From Alphaproteobacteria bacterium (GTDB taxonomy: Bacteria; Pseudomonadota; Alphaproteobacteria; Rhizobiales; BM303), in contig JAJRYE010000046.1 of assembly GCA_024275895.1 (NCBI GenBank), forward strand, positions 33,353 through 97,352: DNA of 64,000 bases. Reading direction: 5' to 3'. The notes beneath the pieces were generated by a model. It was given only the letters and a program-made list of their open reading frames with translations, searched no databases and was not told the origin of the DNA. This document shows positions 51,750 to 60,523 of the stretch, in pieces. The position numbers and the translations under genes are program-made. The number at the start of each line of letters is the position of its first letter. The stretch's first letter is position 1.

Positions 51750-53804
51750 TTGACCAGCCAGAAAAAAAAGCCAAACGGCAAAGTCCGCCCGCCGAGCCGC
51801 AGAACCGGCGGCAGGGTGCAGCAAAGCACGCTGCGTAAAAAGCGCCGCAATCCGCGCCGCAAAAGCTCGACTACGCTGATTATTTTCAAAAAACTGACCT
51901 ATTGGAGCACCGTCGCCGGCTTGTGGCTCATGCTGGGATTTGCCGGTATGATGGGGTATTACGCCCTGTCTCTGCCAGGCCCGGACAAACTCAAAATTCC
52001 CCAGCGCGCCCCCTCCATCGTGATTCTCGACCGCCATGGCGGCGAACTGGCACGGCGCGGCGCCTATCGCGGCCATGCCTTGCGCATCGAAGACATGCCG
52101 CCCCATCTCCTGCAAGCGGTTATCGCCACCGAGGACCGGCGGTTTTACTCGCATTTCGGTGTCGATCCGCTGGGGCTCTTCCGCGCCACATTCGCCAATC
52201 TCATCGCCGGGCGCATTGTTCAGGGCGGCAGCACCATCAGCCAGCAGCTTGCCAAAAACCTGTTCCTGAAGCCGGATCGAACTTTTGGCCGTAAAATGCG
52301 CGAACTTCAGCTTGCCCTGTGGCTGGAACGCAAATATTCCAAAAACCAGATTCTGGAGATGTATCTCAATCGGGTTTATCTGGGTGCGGGCACCTATGGA
52401 GTTGACGCTGCCGCCCGGCGTTATTTTGGCAAATCGGCGCGCCATGTTACCTTAAGCGAGGCCGCCACCCTGGCCGGATTATTAAAAGCCCCCTCGCGTT
52501 ATGCGCCAAATAAAAACCCCGAACTTGCCCGCGCCCGCACATCTCTCGTTCTGGCCAATATGCGCGGCGAGGGCTATATCAGCCAGGCGGAACAGGCCCA
52601 CGCGCTGAAATATCCCGGCTCAAGATCAATACGCAAACCCCTGCCCGGTTCGGGCTATGCGGTGGACTGGGTGGCCGGGATGCTGCGTGATTATACCGGC
52701 GAGCTCAGCGGCGATGTTGTTGTGGAGACCACCCTGGACCGGGTCTTGCAGCAAAAGGCAAGATATGTGGTTCAAAAATGGATGAAACGGGAAGGCCCGC
52801 GGGGGAATGCCGGGCAGGCCGCCCTGATAGCAATGGATGAAAACGGCGCCGTTCTGGCGCTGGTGGGGGGCAAGGATTACGGTACCAGCCAGTTCAACCG
52901 GGCGGTCAAGGCACGCCGCCAGCCCGGCTCGGCCTTTAAACCCTTTGTCTATTTAAGCGCTCTCGAAGCGGGCCTTACCCCCCGGACCGTTCGCAAGGAC
53001 CGCCCGATGATCATCAAGGGCTGGATGCCGCGCAACTATTCGGGCGGCTATTCGGGCAAGGTCACGTTGCAAGCTGCGCTCGCCCGCTCGATCAATACCG
53101 TGGCGGCCGGCCTCACCGAAGAGGTGGGCATAAACAAGGTGATCTCCACCGCACGCCGGCTGGGCATATCCTCGCCCCTGCATAACAATCCTTCCTTGTC
53201 GCTCGGAACGGCGGAAGTTTCCCTGCTTGAGCTTACCGGTGCCTATACACCGTTCATGAATGGCGGCTTCAGCGTTATCCCCCATGTCATCACAAGGGTG
53301 CGCACAAGAAGCGGCAAGGTGCTCTTTGAGCGTTCAGTCTCGGGGCCAAGGCGGATTATCAGGCCCGAACATGTCGCGCAGATGAATACCATGCTGCGGG
53401 CCGTGGTAAGCAGCGGTACCGGCAAACGCGCCCGCATGAAGCGCATGGTAGCGGGGAAAACCGGCACCTCGCAAGGTTTCAGGGATGCCTGGTTTATTGG
53501 TTACAGCGCCGATCTGAGCACCGGTGTCTGGGTCGGCAATGATGACGGCTCCAGCATGATAAAGGTCACCGGCGGCAGGCTGCCGGCGCAAATCTGGAAG
53601 GATTTCATGGTGTTGGCCCATGAGAGGCTTCCCGGCCGCGGCCTGCCTGGAATAGGCGGCAGCCTTAACTCAGGCCTCAAAGTGGCCTCAAGCTCCAAAA
53701 CCGATCTGGCCTCGCCAGCCAGGCCGCCGGAACGCAAGCGCGGATTTTCCGTTGATGCGGGATTTCTCAAACGGCTGTTTTCAGGTTCCGGGAACAGCCA
53801 GTAG
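51750..53804 (+). CDS. Bifunctional penicillin-binding protein 1A (glycosyltransferase/transpeptidase)
   Basis: This protein of 684 residues has a very basic cytoplasmic N-terminus (KKRRNPRRKSS) and one membrane helix. A GT51 glycosyltransferase domain follows (AVIATEDRRFYSHFGVDPLG with the catalytic Glu, QGGSTISQQLAKNLFL, RKMRELQLALWLERKYSKNQILEMYLN), then a transpeptidase domain with the SxxK motif in QPGSAFKPF, SxN in ARSINTVA and KTGT in AGKTGTSQG. It polymerises and cross-links peptidoglycan. A TTG start is used (AGGA upstream). It converges on the bcr gene. Confidence 0.93.
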   Translation: MTSQKKKPNGKVRPPSRRTGGRVQQSTLRKKRRNPRRKSSTTLIIFKKLTYWSTVAGLWLMLGFAGMMGYYALSLPGPDKLKIPQRAPSIVILDRHGGELARRGAYRGHALRIEDMPPHLLQAVIATEDRRFYSHFGVDPLGLFRATFANLIAGRIVQGGSTISQQLAKNLFLKPDRTFGRKMRELQLALWLERKYSKNQILEMYLNRVYLGAGTYGVDAAARRYFGKSARHVTLSEAATLAGLLKAPSRYAPNKNPELARARTSLVLANMRGEGYISQAEQAHALKYPGSRSIRKPLPGSGYAVDWVAGMLRDYTGELSGDVVVETTLDRVLQQKARYVVQKWMKREGPRGNAGQAALIAMDENGAVLALVGGKDYGTSQFNRAVKARRQPGSAFKPFVYLSALEAGLTPRTVRKDRPMIIKGWMPRNYSGGYSGKVTLQAALARSINTVAAGLTEEVGINKVISTARRLGISSPLHNNPSLSLGTAEVSLLELTGAYTPFMNGGFSVIPHVITRVRTRSGKVLFERSVSGPRRIIRPEHVAQMNTMLRAVVSSGTGKRARMKRMVAGKTGTSQGFRDAWFIGYSADLSTGVWVGNDDGSSMIKVTGGRLPAQIWKDFMVLAHERLPGRGLPGIGGSLNSGLKVASSSKTDLASPARPPERKRGFSVDAGFLKRLFSGSGNSQ

Positions 53805-54977
53805 TTTTTTGCCCGCAATCAGAAGGAAAGCGGCAACGCCCAGCAGGGCAATCAGGAGCGCCAGCCCCCAGGCGCCGTTTGCCAGATTGTGACCGGCAAG
53901 AATGCCCGCCGCCGCCCCGGAGCTTGTCTGCAAGAACCCGAGCAATGAAGACGCCGTACCGGCTTTTTCGGGAAAAGGCGTCAGCGCCCCGGCCATGCAT
54001 TGCGGCAGAACCATGCCGACCCCGGCGGAATACAGTGTCATGGGCATGATAATGTTCCAGGCCCCGGCGAGCTGGTAAAAGACCATGGCCGCCATGATTA
54101 TCCCGCCGGCAAGAAGAAAAAGCGCCCCCAGATTAATCACCCGGTCCAGTCCCAGCTGCATGGTAAGCCGCGCTCCGATCAGGGTTCCGGTGATATATCC
54201 GGCCACCATGAAAGCAAAGGAAAGCCCGTAAAGGCGAGGGGAAAGACCATAGACATCCTGAAAGACAAAGGAGGAACCCGAGATAAAGGCAAACAGCCCG
54301 GCAAAAGCCAGAGAGGCCCCGGCGACATAAAACACAAAAATACGATTTTGCAGCAACCGTTTGTAATTACACAGGATTTCGGCAAGACCGGGCGGCTGCG
54401 CCCGTCTGGCCTTGAGCGTTTCAGGCAAGGCGCGCGCCCCCAGCCACAGCAGCGCCAGAGCCAGCAGGGCGGTCACGGCAAAATTTATCCGCCAGCCGAA
54501 AGCCTCATGCAACAGGCCGCCAACAACCGGGGCAATCGCCGGCACCAGCCCCATGATCGCCCCCATATGGGAAAGCATGCGCCCGGCCTCGGGGCCGCGG
54601 TAAAGATCGCGCACAATGGCGCGCGCCAGTACCACGGGACCGGCCGCGCCGATCGCCTGAACGAAACGCCCGGCGATCAAAAATTCGATTGAGGGGCTGA
54701 ATGTACATATGAATGTCGCCACAACAAAAAGTCCCAGCCCGCTCAGCAGGACGGGCCTGCGCCCCAGCCGGTCGGCAAGGGGGCCGTAAATCAGCATTCC
54801 AGCGGCAAAGCCGAACAAAAACACGCTCAAGGTGAGCTGGGTGTTGGCATCGCTTGTGGCAAGCTGCCGCGAGATATCGGGCAGGGAGGGCAGATACATA
54901 TCGGTCGAGAGTGGTCCCATGGCTGTGAGCAGGGCGAGCAAAACCGTTAATCTGAATGTTCCGGGGGGGGCAATCAT
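53781..54977 (-). CDS. Bcr/CflA-family multidrug efflux transporter (MFS)
   Basis: A 398-residue protein with 12 predicted helices. MFS signatures are GMLIYGPLADRLGRRPVLLSGL between helices 2 and 3 and IGAAGPVVLARAIVRDLYRG, and the N-terminal STDMYLPSLPDIS is typical of the Bcr/CflA group of drug:proton antiporters. The substrate is unknown. The 3' end overlaps the penicillin-binding protein gene tail-to-tail by 24 bases. The start is six bases after the ygjP stop, so it is the last gene of the rsmI-yraN-gshB-mepA-ygjP-bcr run. Confidence 0.9.
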   Translation of the reverse strand: MIAPPGTFRLTVLLALLTAMGPLSTDMYLPSLPDISRQLATSDANTQLTLSVFLFGFAAGMLIYGPLADRLGRRPVLLSGLGLFVVATFICTFSPSIEFLIAGRFVQAIGAAGPVVLARAIVRDLYRGPEAGRMLSHMGAIMGLVPAIAPVVGGLLHEAFGWRINFAVTALLALALLWLGARALPETLKARRAQPPGLAEILCNYKRLLQNRIFVFYVAGASLAFAGLFAFISGSSFVFQDVYGLSPRLYGLSFAFMVAGYITGTLIGARLTMQLGLDRVINLGALFLLAGGIIMAAMVFYQLAGAWNIIMPMTLYSAGVGMVLPQCMAGALTPFPEKAGTASSLLGFLQTSSGAAAGILAGHNLANGAWGLALLIALLGVAAFLLIAGKKLLAVPGT

Positions 54978-54983
54978 TATACT

Positions 54984-55763
54984 TTACTCATGAGCGGCGC
55001 ATCTTCCATAACGATGCAGCCGGTTGCCGTTGGTCTTCAGCCAGCGCCGCGCCTCTTTCATATCCGGGCAGGTGCCCTGCACATGACGCCAGAAGGCTTT
55101 TGAGTGGTTCATCTCCAGAAGATGCGCCACCTCATGCGCCGCGACATAGTCAAGAACCCCGGGCGGCGCGAGAATCAGCCGCCAGGAAAAATTAAGATTG
55201 CCGCGCGAGGAGCAGGACCCCCAGCGGCTGCTCTGATCGCGCACGGATAGGCGCGCCGGTTTGACCCCAAGCCTCAAAGCGTGGGTTTTGACCGCCCGGC
55301 CCAGATCGCGCCTTGCCTCGCCCCTGAGCCAGTCCCGCAGCCTCCGTGGCAGATGTTCGGGCGGGGCAGGAACGATGAGCCGGGCGGCGGCGGCATCAGT
55401 GCGGGGAATGGAGCGCACCAGACCGCGCAACTGTTTCTTGTGCCGGATCACATGATCTTCCCCGCGCAGCGGGATGACCTGCCCGTCGGCAAAGGGAATA
55501 TCGGGCGGACGCGCTTCAAGCTGGCGCCGTATCCAGTTCTCATGGGCGCGGGCGAAATCATAGGCCTTTTCCAGCTTGCAGCCGCGCGGCACCACCAGGG
55601 CGATTTTGCCTTGCTGCGGGCTCAGGCGCAGGGCAAGACGCCGCGCGCGTTCCGAATGGCGGATTTTAAGCGCCAGCATTCCATCCTGGGTCTGCATTTC
55701 CCAAATGCCGTTTGCCGCGTCAGGGGCGTCTTGCCCGGCGCGCGCCCTGAATATCCGCCTCAT
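54984..55763 (-). CDS. YgjP-like zinc metallopeptidase (M48-related)
   Basis: A 259-residue protein of the DUF45/YgjP group. The zinc motif is AAHEVAHLLEMNHSKAFW (HExxH plus a later His). KPARLSVRDQSSRWGSCSSRGNLNFSWRLILAP is the family signature before it. The physiological substrate is unknown. The start overlaps the mepA stop as ATGA. Confidence 0.9.
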   Translation of the reverse strand: MRRIFRARAGQDAPDAANGIWEMQTQDGMLALKIRHSERARRLALRLSPQQGKIALVVPRGCKLEKAYDFARAHENWIRRQLEARPPDIPFADGQVIPLRGEDHVIRHKKQLRGLVRSIPRTDAAAARLIVPAPPEHLPRRLRDWLRGEARRDLGRAVKTHALRLGVKPARLSVRDQSSRWGSCSSRGNLNFSWRLILAPPGVLDYVAAHEVAHLLEMNHSKAFWRHVQGTCPDMKEARRWLKTNGNRLHRYGRCAAHE

Positions 55764-56641
55764 CTGGCGTTAAGAACGGTTGTACAGGCAGCAGGCAGAT
55801 CGGCCAGGGTGATGGGCGGTTTGGGCTTGTATTTGACCTTTGGTTTCTTTTTGGGCGGTTTCTTGCGCGCATAGGGGGCGTCGGAAAGCCACCAGTCGAG
55901 TTTTTTACCACAGCCATCGCCGGGCGGCGGCGGCGGCTGGTTCTTGCATTTCCCCCTGGGGCTCTGGCATTTCAGACGAACATGGAAATGATAATGATGC
56001 CCGTACCAGGGACGGATCTTGCGCAGCCATTTGCGGTCCTTGCCGGCAAATTCACACAGCGCCTTCTTGATGGTGGGGTGAACAAAAATGCGAGCCACCT
56101 CATCATAAGAGGCGGCGCGGCGGATCAGCCTTGCATGTTTGTCGGTCCATCTTTGCCGGTTTATTTCCTTGTTGTTTTTTTTCATGGAAATCGCGCTGAT
56201 GGATTCGCGGCGTTTCTTGCTCAGGCGCTCTTGCGGCATGGGCAGCAGCCAGATATCGGCGTCAAGGCCGATCTGGTGGCTGGCGTGGCCGGTCAGCATC
56301 GGCCCGCCGCGCGGCTGGGACATATCGCCCACCAGCAGGCCGGGCCAGTCATCATAAACATCCGCGTCAATCGAGAGGCGTTTGAGATATTTGACAAGGG
56401 CCGGATGCCCCCATTGGCGGTTGCGTTTCAGGCGCATGGACTGCCAGCTTGGGCCATCCGCCGCCAGCTTCTCGCCCCCGGCCAGACAACCCTTGTTATA
56501 GGTTCCGAACGAATCAGGTTTCAGATGCGCCGGGCCTTCCACATGGCCGAACAGCTCCTTGGCCGGCTTGAGCTTCGGCTTGGCCTGAAGCGGGGAAACC
56601 AGGGTAAAGACAAAAAGAATATATAAACACAACCGAATCAT
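55760..56641 (-). CDS. mepA: Penicillin-insensitive murein endopeptidase (M74)
   Basis: A 293-residue secreted metalloenzyme with a signal peptide (MIRLCLYILFVFTLVSPLQA). Motifs: MLTGHASHQIGLDADIW (zinc ligands HxxxxxxD) and WYGHHYHFHVRLKCQSPRGKC. It cleaves D-Ala-meso-DAP cross-links in peptidoglycan. The C-terminal tail is rich in Lys and Pro (RKKPPKKKPKVKYKPKPP), possibly binding cell wall. The ORF track start (56692) would run into gshB; the ATG at 56641 avoids that and begins the signal peptide. Confidence 0.92.
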   Translation of the reverse strand: MIRLCLYILFVFTLVSPLQAKPKLKPAKELFGHVEGPAHLKPDSFGTYNKGCLAGGEKLAADGPSWQSMRLKRNRQWGHPALVKYLKRLSIDADVYDDWPGLLVGDMSQPRGGPMLTGHASHQIGLDADIWLLPMPQERLSKKRRESISAISMKKNNKEINRQRWTDKHARLIRRAASYDEVARIFVHPTIKKALCEFAGKDRKWLRKIRPWYGHHYHFHVRLKCQSPRGKCKNQPPPPPGDGCGKKLDWWLSDAPYARKKPPKKKPKVKYKPKPPITLADLPAACTTVLNAR

Positions 56642-56669
56642 GGCCCGATGATACTTCTCAAATGCGCGC

Positions 56670-57608
56670 TTACAAACGTTTTTCGATTGCATCCCAGATC
56701 AGGGCGGCGATATCCGGGCCACCAAAGGCTTTGATCTCGCGAATGCCGGTGGGCGAGGTGACATTGATCTCGGTAAGATATTTGCCGATCACGTCAATGC
56801 CGACAAAGATCAGCCCCTTCTGTTTCAGGAACGGGCCCAGCGCGGCACAAATCTCGTATTCATGCCCGGTCAATTGCGCCTTTTCGGCTTTCCCGCCCAC
56901 ATGCAGGTTGGAACGCGCCTCACCCTTGGCCGGAACCCGGTTCAGCGCGCCCGCCGGTTCGCCGTCAACCAGGATAATGCGCTTGTCACCCCGGCGCACA
57001 TCGGGAAGATAGGCCTGGATCATCAAGGGTTCGCGGTAGAGCCTCAAGTAAAGCTCCAGCAGGGCATTCATGTTTTCGTCAACGGGCGTGATACGAAAAA
57101 CCCCCTCGCCGCCGTTGGAATTGAGCGGCTTGATGATGATATCGCCATACTCCTTCCGGAAGGCACGGATATCGGCGGCATCGCGCGAGACCAGCGTCGG
57201 CGGCATGAACTGCGAAAAATGCAGGGTGACGAGCTTTTCGGGCGAATCGCGAACAAATACCGGATCGTTGACAACCAGCGTTTCGGGGTGGATATGCTCA
57301 AGCAGGTGACAGGCGGAAATATAACCCATGTCAAAGGGCGGGTCCTGACGCATGAGGATGGCGTCAAAGCCGGAAAGATCACGTTGCTCCTCGTCCCGGG
57401 CCGTGAAATGATCGCCCTTGACATCGCGCACTTCCACCGCGTTTCCCCTCGCGGTCAGGATTTGCTTTTGAAACGAAAGCGCCGCCGGGTGATAGACAAA
57501 CAGCGAGTGGCCGCGGTTTTGCGCCTCAAGCATCAGGGCAAAACTGGAATCGCCCGCTATGGCGATTGATTCAAGAGGGTCCATCTGAACGGCAATACCA
57601 AGCGCCAT
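56670..57608 (-). CDS. gshB: Glutathione synthetase
   Basis: A 312-residue ATP-grasp enzyme that joins gamma-glutamylcysteine and glycine. Motifs: AILMRQDPPFDMGYI, FVRDSPEKL, IIIKPLNSNGGEGVFRI, RIILVDGEPAGALNRVPAKGEARSNLHVGG and FVGIDVIGKYLTEINVTSPTGI. AAAGGAT lies upstream of the ATG. Its place after yraN and rsmI is the usual alphaproteobacterial order. Confidence 0.96.
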   Translation of the reverse strand: MALGIAVQMDPLESIAIAGDSSFALMLEAQNRGHSLFVYHPAALSFQKQILTARGNAVEVRDVKGDHFTARDEEQRDLSGFDAILMRQDPPFDMGYISACHLLEHIHPETLVVNDPVFVRDSPEKLVTLHFSQFMPPTLVSRDAADIRAFRKEYGDIIIKPLNSNGGEGVFRITPVDENMNALLELYLRLYREPLMIQAYLPDVRRGDKRIILVDGEPAGALNRVPAKGEARSNLHVGGKAEKAQLTGHEYEICAALGPFLKQKGLIFVGIDVIGKYLTEINVTSPTGIREIKAFGGPDIAALIWDAIEKRL

Positions 57609-57619
57609 GGAAGTATCCT

Positions 57620-57985
57620 TTAAAAATTACCTGCCGCAAAGGCGTTTTCAATGTGGCGCGGCCGGCGCCGCGGCGCAATCAGAATAACGTCAAATCTTTT
57701 TGTATGATAGCCGGGTTTATCAAAGTTTTGCAGCCAGATTCCGGCGGCATTCTCAATTCGCCGCTTCTGATGCGGACCCAGCGCCCATCTGGCTTCTTCA
57801 AGTGAGCGCCGCGCCTTGACCTCGACAAAGCAGAGCACGCCGGACCGGGCGGCAACAATATCGATCTCGCCGCAAGATGTCTTGTGGCGCCGCGCCAAAA
57901 CCCTATAGCCCTTCAGCCTGAGCCACATGGCGGCGCGTGCCTCGGCGCTGTGGCCGAAAAAATAGGCGCGGCGGCGTAAGTGCAA
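57620..57985 (-). CDS. YraN family endonuclease-like protein (UPF0102)
   Basis: A 121-residue protein with the nuclease-like core GHSAEARAAMWLRLKGYRVLARRHKTSCGEIDIVAARSGVLCFVEVKAR (GEID and E-x-K). Biological role not settled. The conserved GHSAEARAA segment requires the TTG start at 57985, which makes the gene overlap rsmI by 73 bases. An internal ATG at 57928 would remove conserved residues. Confidence 0.85.
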   Translation of the reverse strand: MHLRRRAYFFGHSAEARAAMWLRLKGYRVLARRHKTSCGEIDIVAARSGVLCFVEVKARRSLEEARWALGPHQKRRIENAAGIWLQNFDKPGYHTKRFDVILIAPRRRPRHIENAFAAGNF

Positions 57986-58884
57986 GGCCCCGGTCTTTTT
58001 AAATCAGGATTTTTCAACGCAAGCGCCCTTGCATAGGCCGTCTTTTTGCTCACGCCGCAAAGCCGGGCGGCCTGCACAGCAGCATCACGCACCGAGCCCG
58101 TCTTCAACTCGTCCAGCAAAACCTCGTCAAGATTTATTTGCGGCCGGATTTGTGGCGGCCCGGTGACAATGACGACCTCGCCCCTGGGCGGTCCGGCCAC
58201 TTCATAATGCTCCGCCAGTTCCACAAGCGTGCCGCGGCGCAGTTCCTCATGGATTTTGCTCAGCTCGCGGGCAGTGGCGGCGGAGCGGTTGCCCAGAACC
58301 TCGCTCATATCGGCGAGGCTGCGCGCCAAGCGTTTGGGCGATTCAAAAAAGATCAGGGAGGCGGGCGCGTCCTTGACCTGCTCCAGCGCCTTGCGCCGCG
58401 CACCTTGCTTTGAGGCCAAAAAGCCGCAAAACATAAACCGGTCCGGTGGCAGACCGGACAAGGTGAGGGCAAGAATACCGGCCGAGGCCCCGGGCGCGGC
58501 GGTGACATAAATTCCCTGATCACACGCCGCCCGCACCAGCTTGAATCCCGGATCCGAGACCAGCGGCGTCCCGGCGTCGGAAATCAGCGCGATGGCCTCT
58601 CCCGCCTCCAGCTGGGCCAGAACGCGCGGGCGCACCCGCTCCGAATTGTGCTCATGATAAGCCAGCAACGGGGTTTTAATCGCATAGCGTTCCAGCAGTC
58701 TGCGGCTCACTCTTGTGTCTTCGCAAAGAATGACATCGACCCCGCTCAGGATTTCAAGTCCCCTGATGGTGATATCTTTCAGGTTTCCAATCGGTGTCGC
58801 GACAAGATGAAGCCCTGCCCGCGCCGGGGCGGCTTCCATGTCGTGTCCGGCAATCCGGTATCTGCACATCCTGCCGCCTGTCAT
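57913..58884 (-). CDS. rsmI: 16S rRNA (cytidine-1402-2'-O)-methyltransferase
   Basis: A 323-residue tetrapyrrole-methylase-fold enzyme: LHLVATPIGNLKDITIRGLEIL, CEDTRVSRRLLERYAI, ISDAGTPLVSDPGFKLV, LTLSGLPPDRFMFCGFLA and LIFFESPKRLARSLADM. It methylates C1402 in the ribosomal P site. The ORF runs to 59016; the ATG at 58884 has AGGGG upstream and is preferred. After the normal end (SKKTAYARALALK) there are about 30 extra residues that lie over the start of yraN, possibly from loss of the ancestral stop. Confidence 0.92.
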   Translation of the reverse strand: MTGGRMCRYRIAGHDMEAAPARAGLHLVATPIGNLKDITIRGLEILSGVDVILCEDTRVSRRLLERYAIKTPLLAYHEHNSERVRPRVLAQLEAGEAIALISDAGTPLVSDPGFKLVRAACDQGIYVTAAPGASAGILALTLSGLPPDRFMFCGFLASKQGARRKALEQVKDAPASLIFFESPKRLARSLADMSEVLGNRSAATARELSKIHEELRRGTLVELAEHYEVAGPPRGEVVIVTGPPQIRPQINLDEVLLDELKTGSVRDAAVQAARLCGVSKKTAYARALALKNPDLKRPGPCTYAAAPIFSATAPRHAPPCGSG

Positions 58885-59153
58885 CAAAATCTGGCCCCTG
58901 TCATATGCTTCTTGTTCCCGCCACATTTGCCGGCATATATACAATCCCTGATGGAAATTTACCAAAAATGGGCGCGAAAAAGAAAGCCTTCTTGTTTTCA
59001 ACCGGCCGGAAGGCACGCAATTCCGGTTTACCTGCGGCCTGCATCAGGCTAATCTCGTGCACAATTTGAATATTAAACCTGTTGAAGCCGTTTTGCATCT
59101 TTAATAAGGCATCACGCATCATTTCAGTCAGGCGTTGGGGAATATCGGTGGTG

Positions 59154-60401
59154 ATGCTTATGTCCTGGACGGGCGATCAAAAACGAGGAATTATCCGGCG
59201 CGGTTTCATTATCGCGGCGGTCGGTATGCTTGCGCTCTCGGTAGCGGCCTGCGGCGGGCGGCGGTTTAATTTTTCCGGTGGCTCCCAGCCATCAGAAACC
59301 GACATGGCGGCGGCGGACAAGATTTTCGCTCCCGGCGCTGAAGACGGCAAGGCAACGCGCGTTGCCCTTCTGCTGCCTTTGAGCGCCCGCGGCAAGTTCG
59401 GCCGGGTGGCCAAATCGCTCAAAAGCGCCGCCGAACTGGCGCTGTTTGATTCAGGAAGCTCCGATATACTGCTGATCCCGAAAGATACCGGCGGCACGCC
59501 CGAAGGGGCGCGCAAGGCGGCAAGCGAGGCGCTGGCTGACGGCGCCGAGATTATTCTTGGGCCGCTTTTTGCCGGCTCCGTGACCAGCGCCGGCGCGGTG
59601 TCGCGCGCCAGAAACGTGCCGGTGATCGGCTTTTCCACCACCGCCAGTGTAGCCGGAAACGGGGTCTATCTCCTCTCCATGACGCCGCAGGAAGAAGTTG
59701 GCCGCATCATTGATTATACCATGAAGCGCGGCAAGTCGCGCTTTGGTGCTCTCATCCCCAAAGGCGGCTATGGCGATGTGGTCCTGAGTGCCTTTGAGCG
59801 CGCCGTGCAAAGGCGCGGCGGCACGGTGGTCGCGGTTGAGCGCTATGCGCCCAACGTTGGCGCCATGACCGAACCGGCCGCTAAACTGGCGCGCTTCGCC
59901 AAGGGCTCAAACCCGAAAATCGACGCAATCCTGCTGGCCGAAGGCGAGCCGCTGCTGCGCTCGCTCGCTCCGCTGCTGCCTTATAACAATGTCGATGTCA
60001 AACGCGTCAAGCTGATCGGCACCGGGCTGTGGGGCAATCCGGCGATTACCAGCGAACCGGCGCTGCGCGGCGGCTGGTTCCCCGGCGGCGATCCGGCGCA
60101 AAGGCGCAATTTCGAGCGCCGCTACCGGGAAGTTTACGGCGCCCGGCCCGTCGCCATCGCGGCGCTGGCTTATGATGCGGTCAAGCTGGTCTCGCGCCTT
60201 GCCGCCGATGCGCCGCGCGGCCAGCGCTTTACTCCCGAGCGTCTGGAAAACCCGCAAGGCTTCACCGGCGTAAACGGCCTGTTCCGCTTCAATTCCAGCG
60301 GCCGCCCCGAACACGGGCTTTCCATATTGGAAGTCACCTCAAACGGCTTCCGCGTCATCGAGTCGGGCCGCGACCATTTTGGCTCCGGACTGGCATTTTA
60401 A
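59154..60401 (+). CDS. Penicillin-binding protein activator, LppC/LpoA-like lipoprotein
   Basis: A 415-residue protein with a lipoprotein signal (RRGFIIAAVGMLALSVAACGG, lipobox SVAAC). It has a periplasmic-binding-protein-like LppC domain: RVALLLPLSARGKFGRVAKSLKSAAELALFD, ILGPLFAGSVTSAGAVSRARNVPVIGFSTTASVAGNGVYLLSMTPQEEVGRII and GRPEHGLSILEV at the end. In enteric bacteria LpoA activates PBP1A, and here it lacks the LpoA TPR half. It is divergent from rsmI as in most proteobacteria. The ORF opens at a TTG (59082); ATG 59154 or 59160 fits the lipoprotein signal. Confidence 0.88.
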   Translation: MLMSWTGDQKRGIIRRGFIIAAVGMLALSVAACGGRRFNFSGGSQPSETDMAAADKIFAPGAEDGKATRVALLLPLSARGKFGRVAKSLKSAAELALFDSGSSDILLIPKDTGGTPEGARKAASEALADGAEIILGPLFAGSVTSAGAVSRARNVPVIGFSTTASVAGNGVYLLSMTPQEEVGRIIDYTMKRGKSRFGALIPKGGYGDVVLSAFERAVQRRGGTVVAVERYAPNVGAMTEPAAKLARFAKGSNPKIDAILLAEGEPLLRSLAPLLPYNNVDVKRVKLIGTGLWGNPAITSEPALRGGWFPGGDPAQRRNFERRYREVYGARPVAIAALAYDAVKLVSRLAADAPRGQRFTPERLENPQGFTGVNGLFRFNSSGRPEHGLSILEVTSNGFRVIESGRDHFGSGLAF

Positions 60402-60419
60402 CGGGCGTGATTTTCCAGG

Positions 60420-60505
60420 TGTCGCCCCAGACCCTCTTTTATCATTCCCGGCTCTATCCCGTCATTCCCGCCTCTCTACCGTCATTCCCGCGAAGGCGGG
60501 AATGA
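60420..60505. repeat. REP-like element with CATTCCCGCGAAGGCGGGAATG core
   Basis: GTCATTCCCGCGAAGGCGGG then AATGAC is a near-perfect inverted repeat (60480-60505). It is preceded by two more partial copies (ATCATTCCCGGCTC and GTCATTCCCGCCTC). This is the widespread proteobacterial motif of the ATTCCCGCG...CGCGGGAAT type. It lies between the convergent lppC and cysS genes. Confidence 0.7.
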
Positions 60506-60523
60506 CGAGGAACGTGCCAACCC

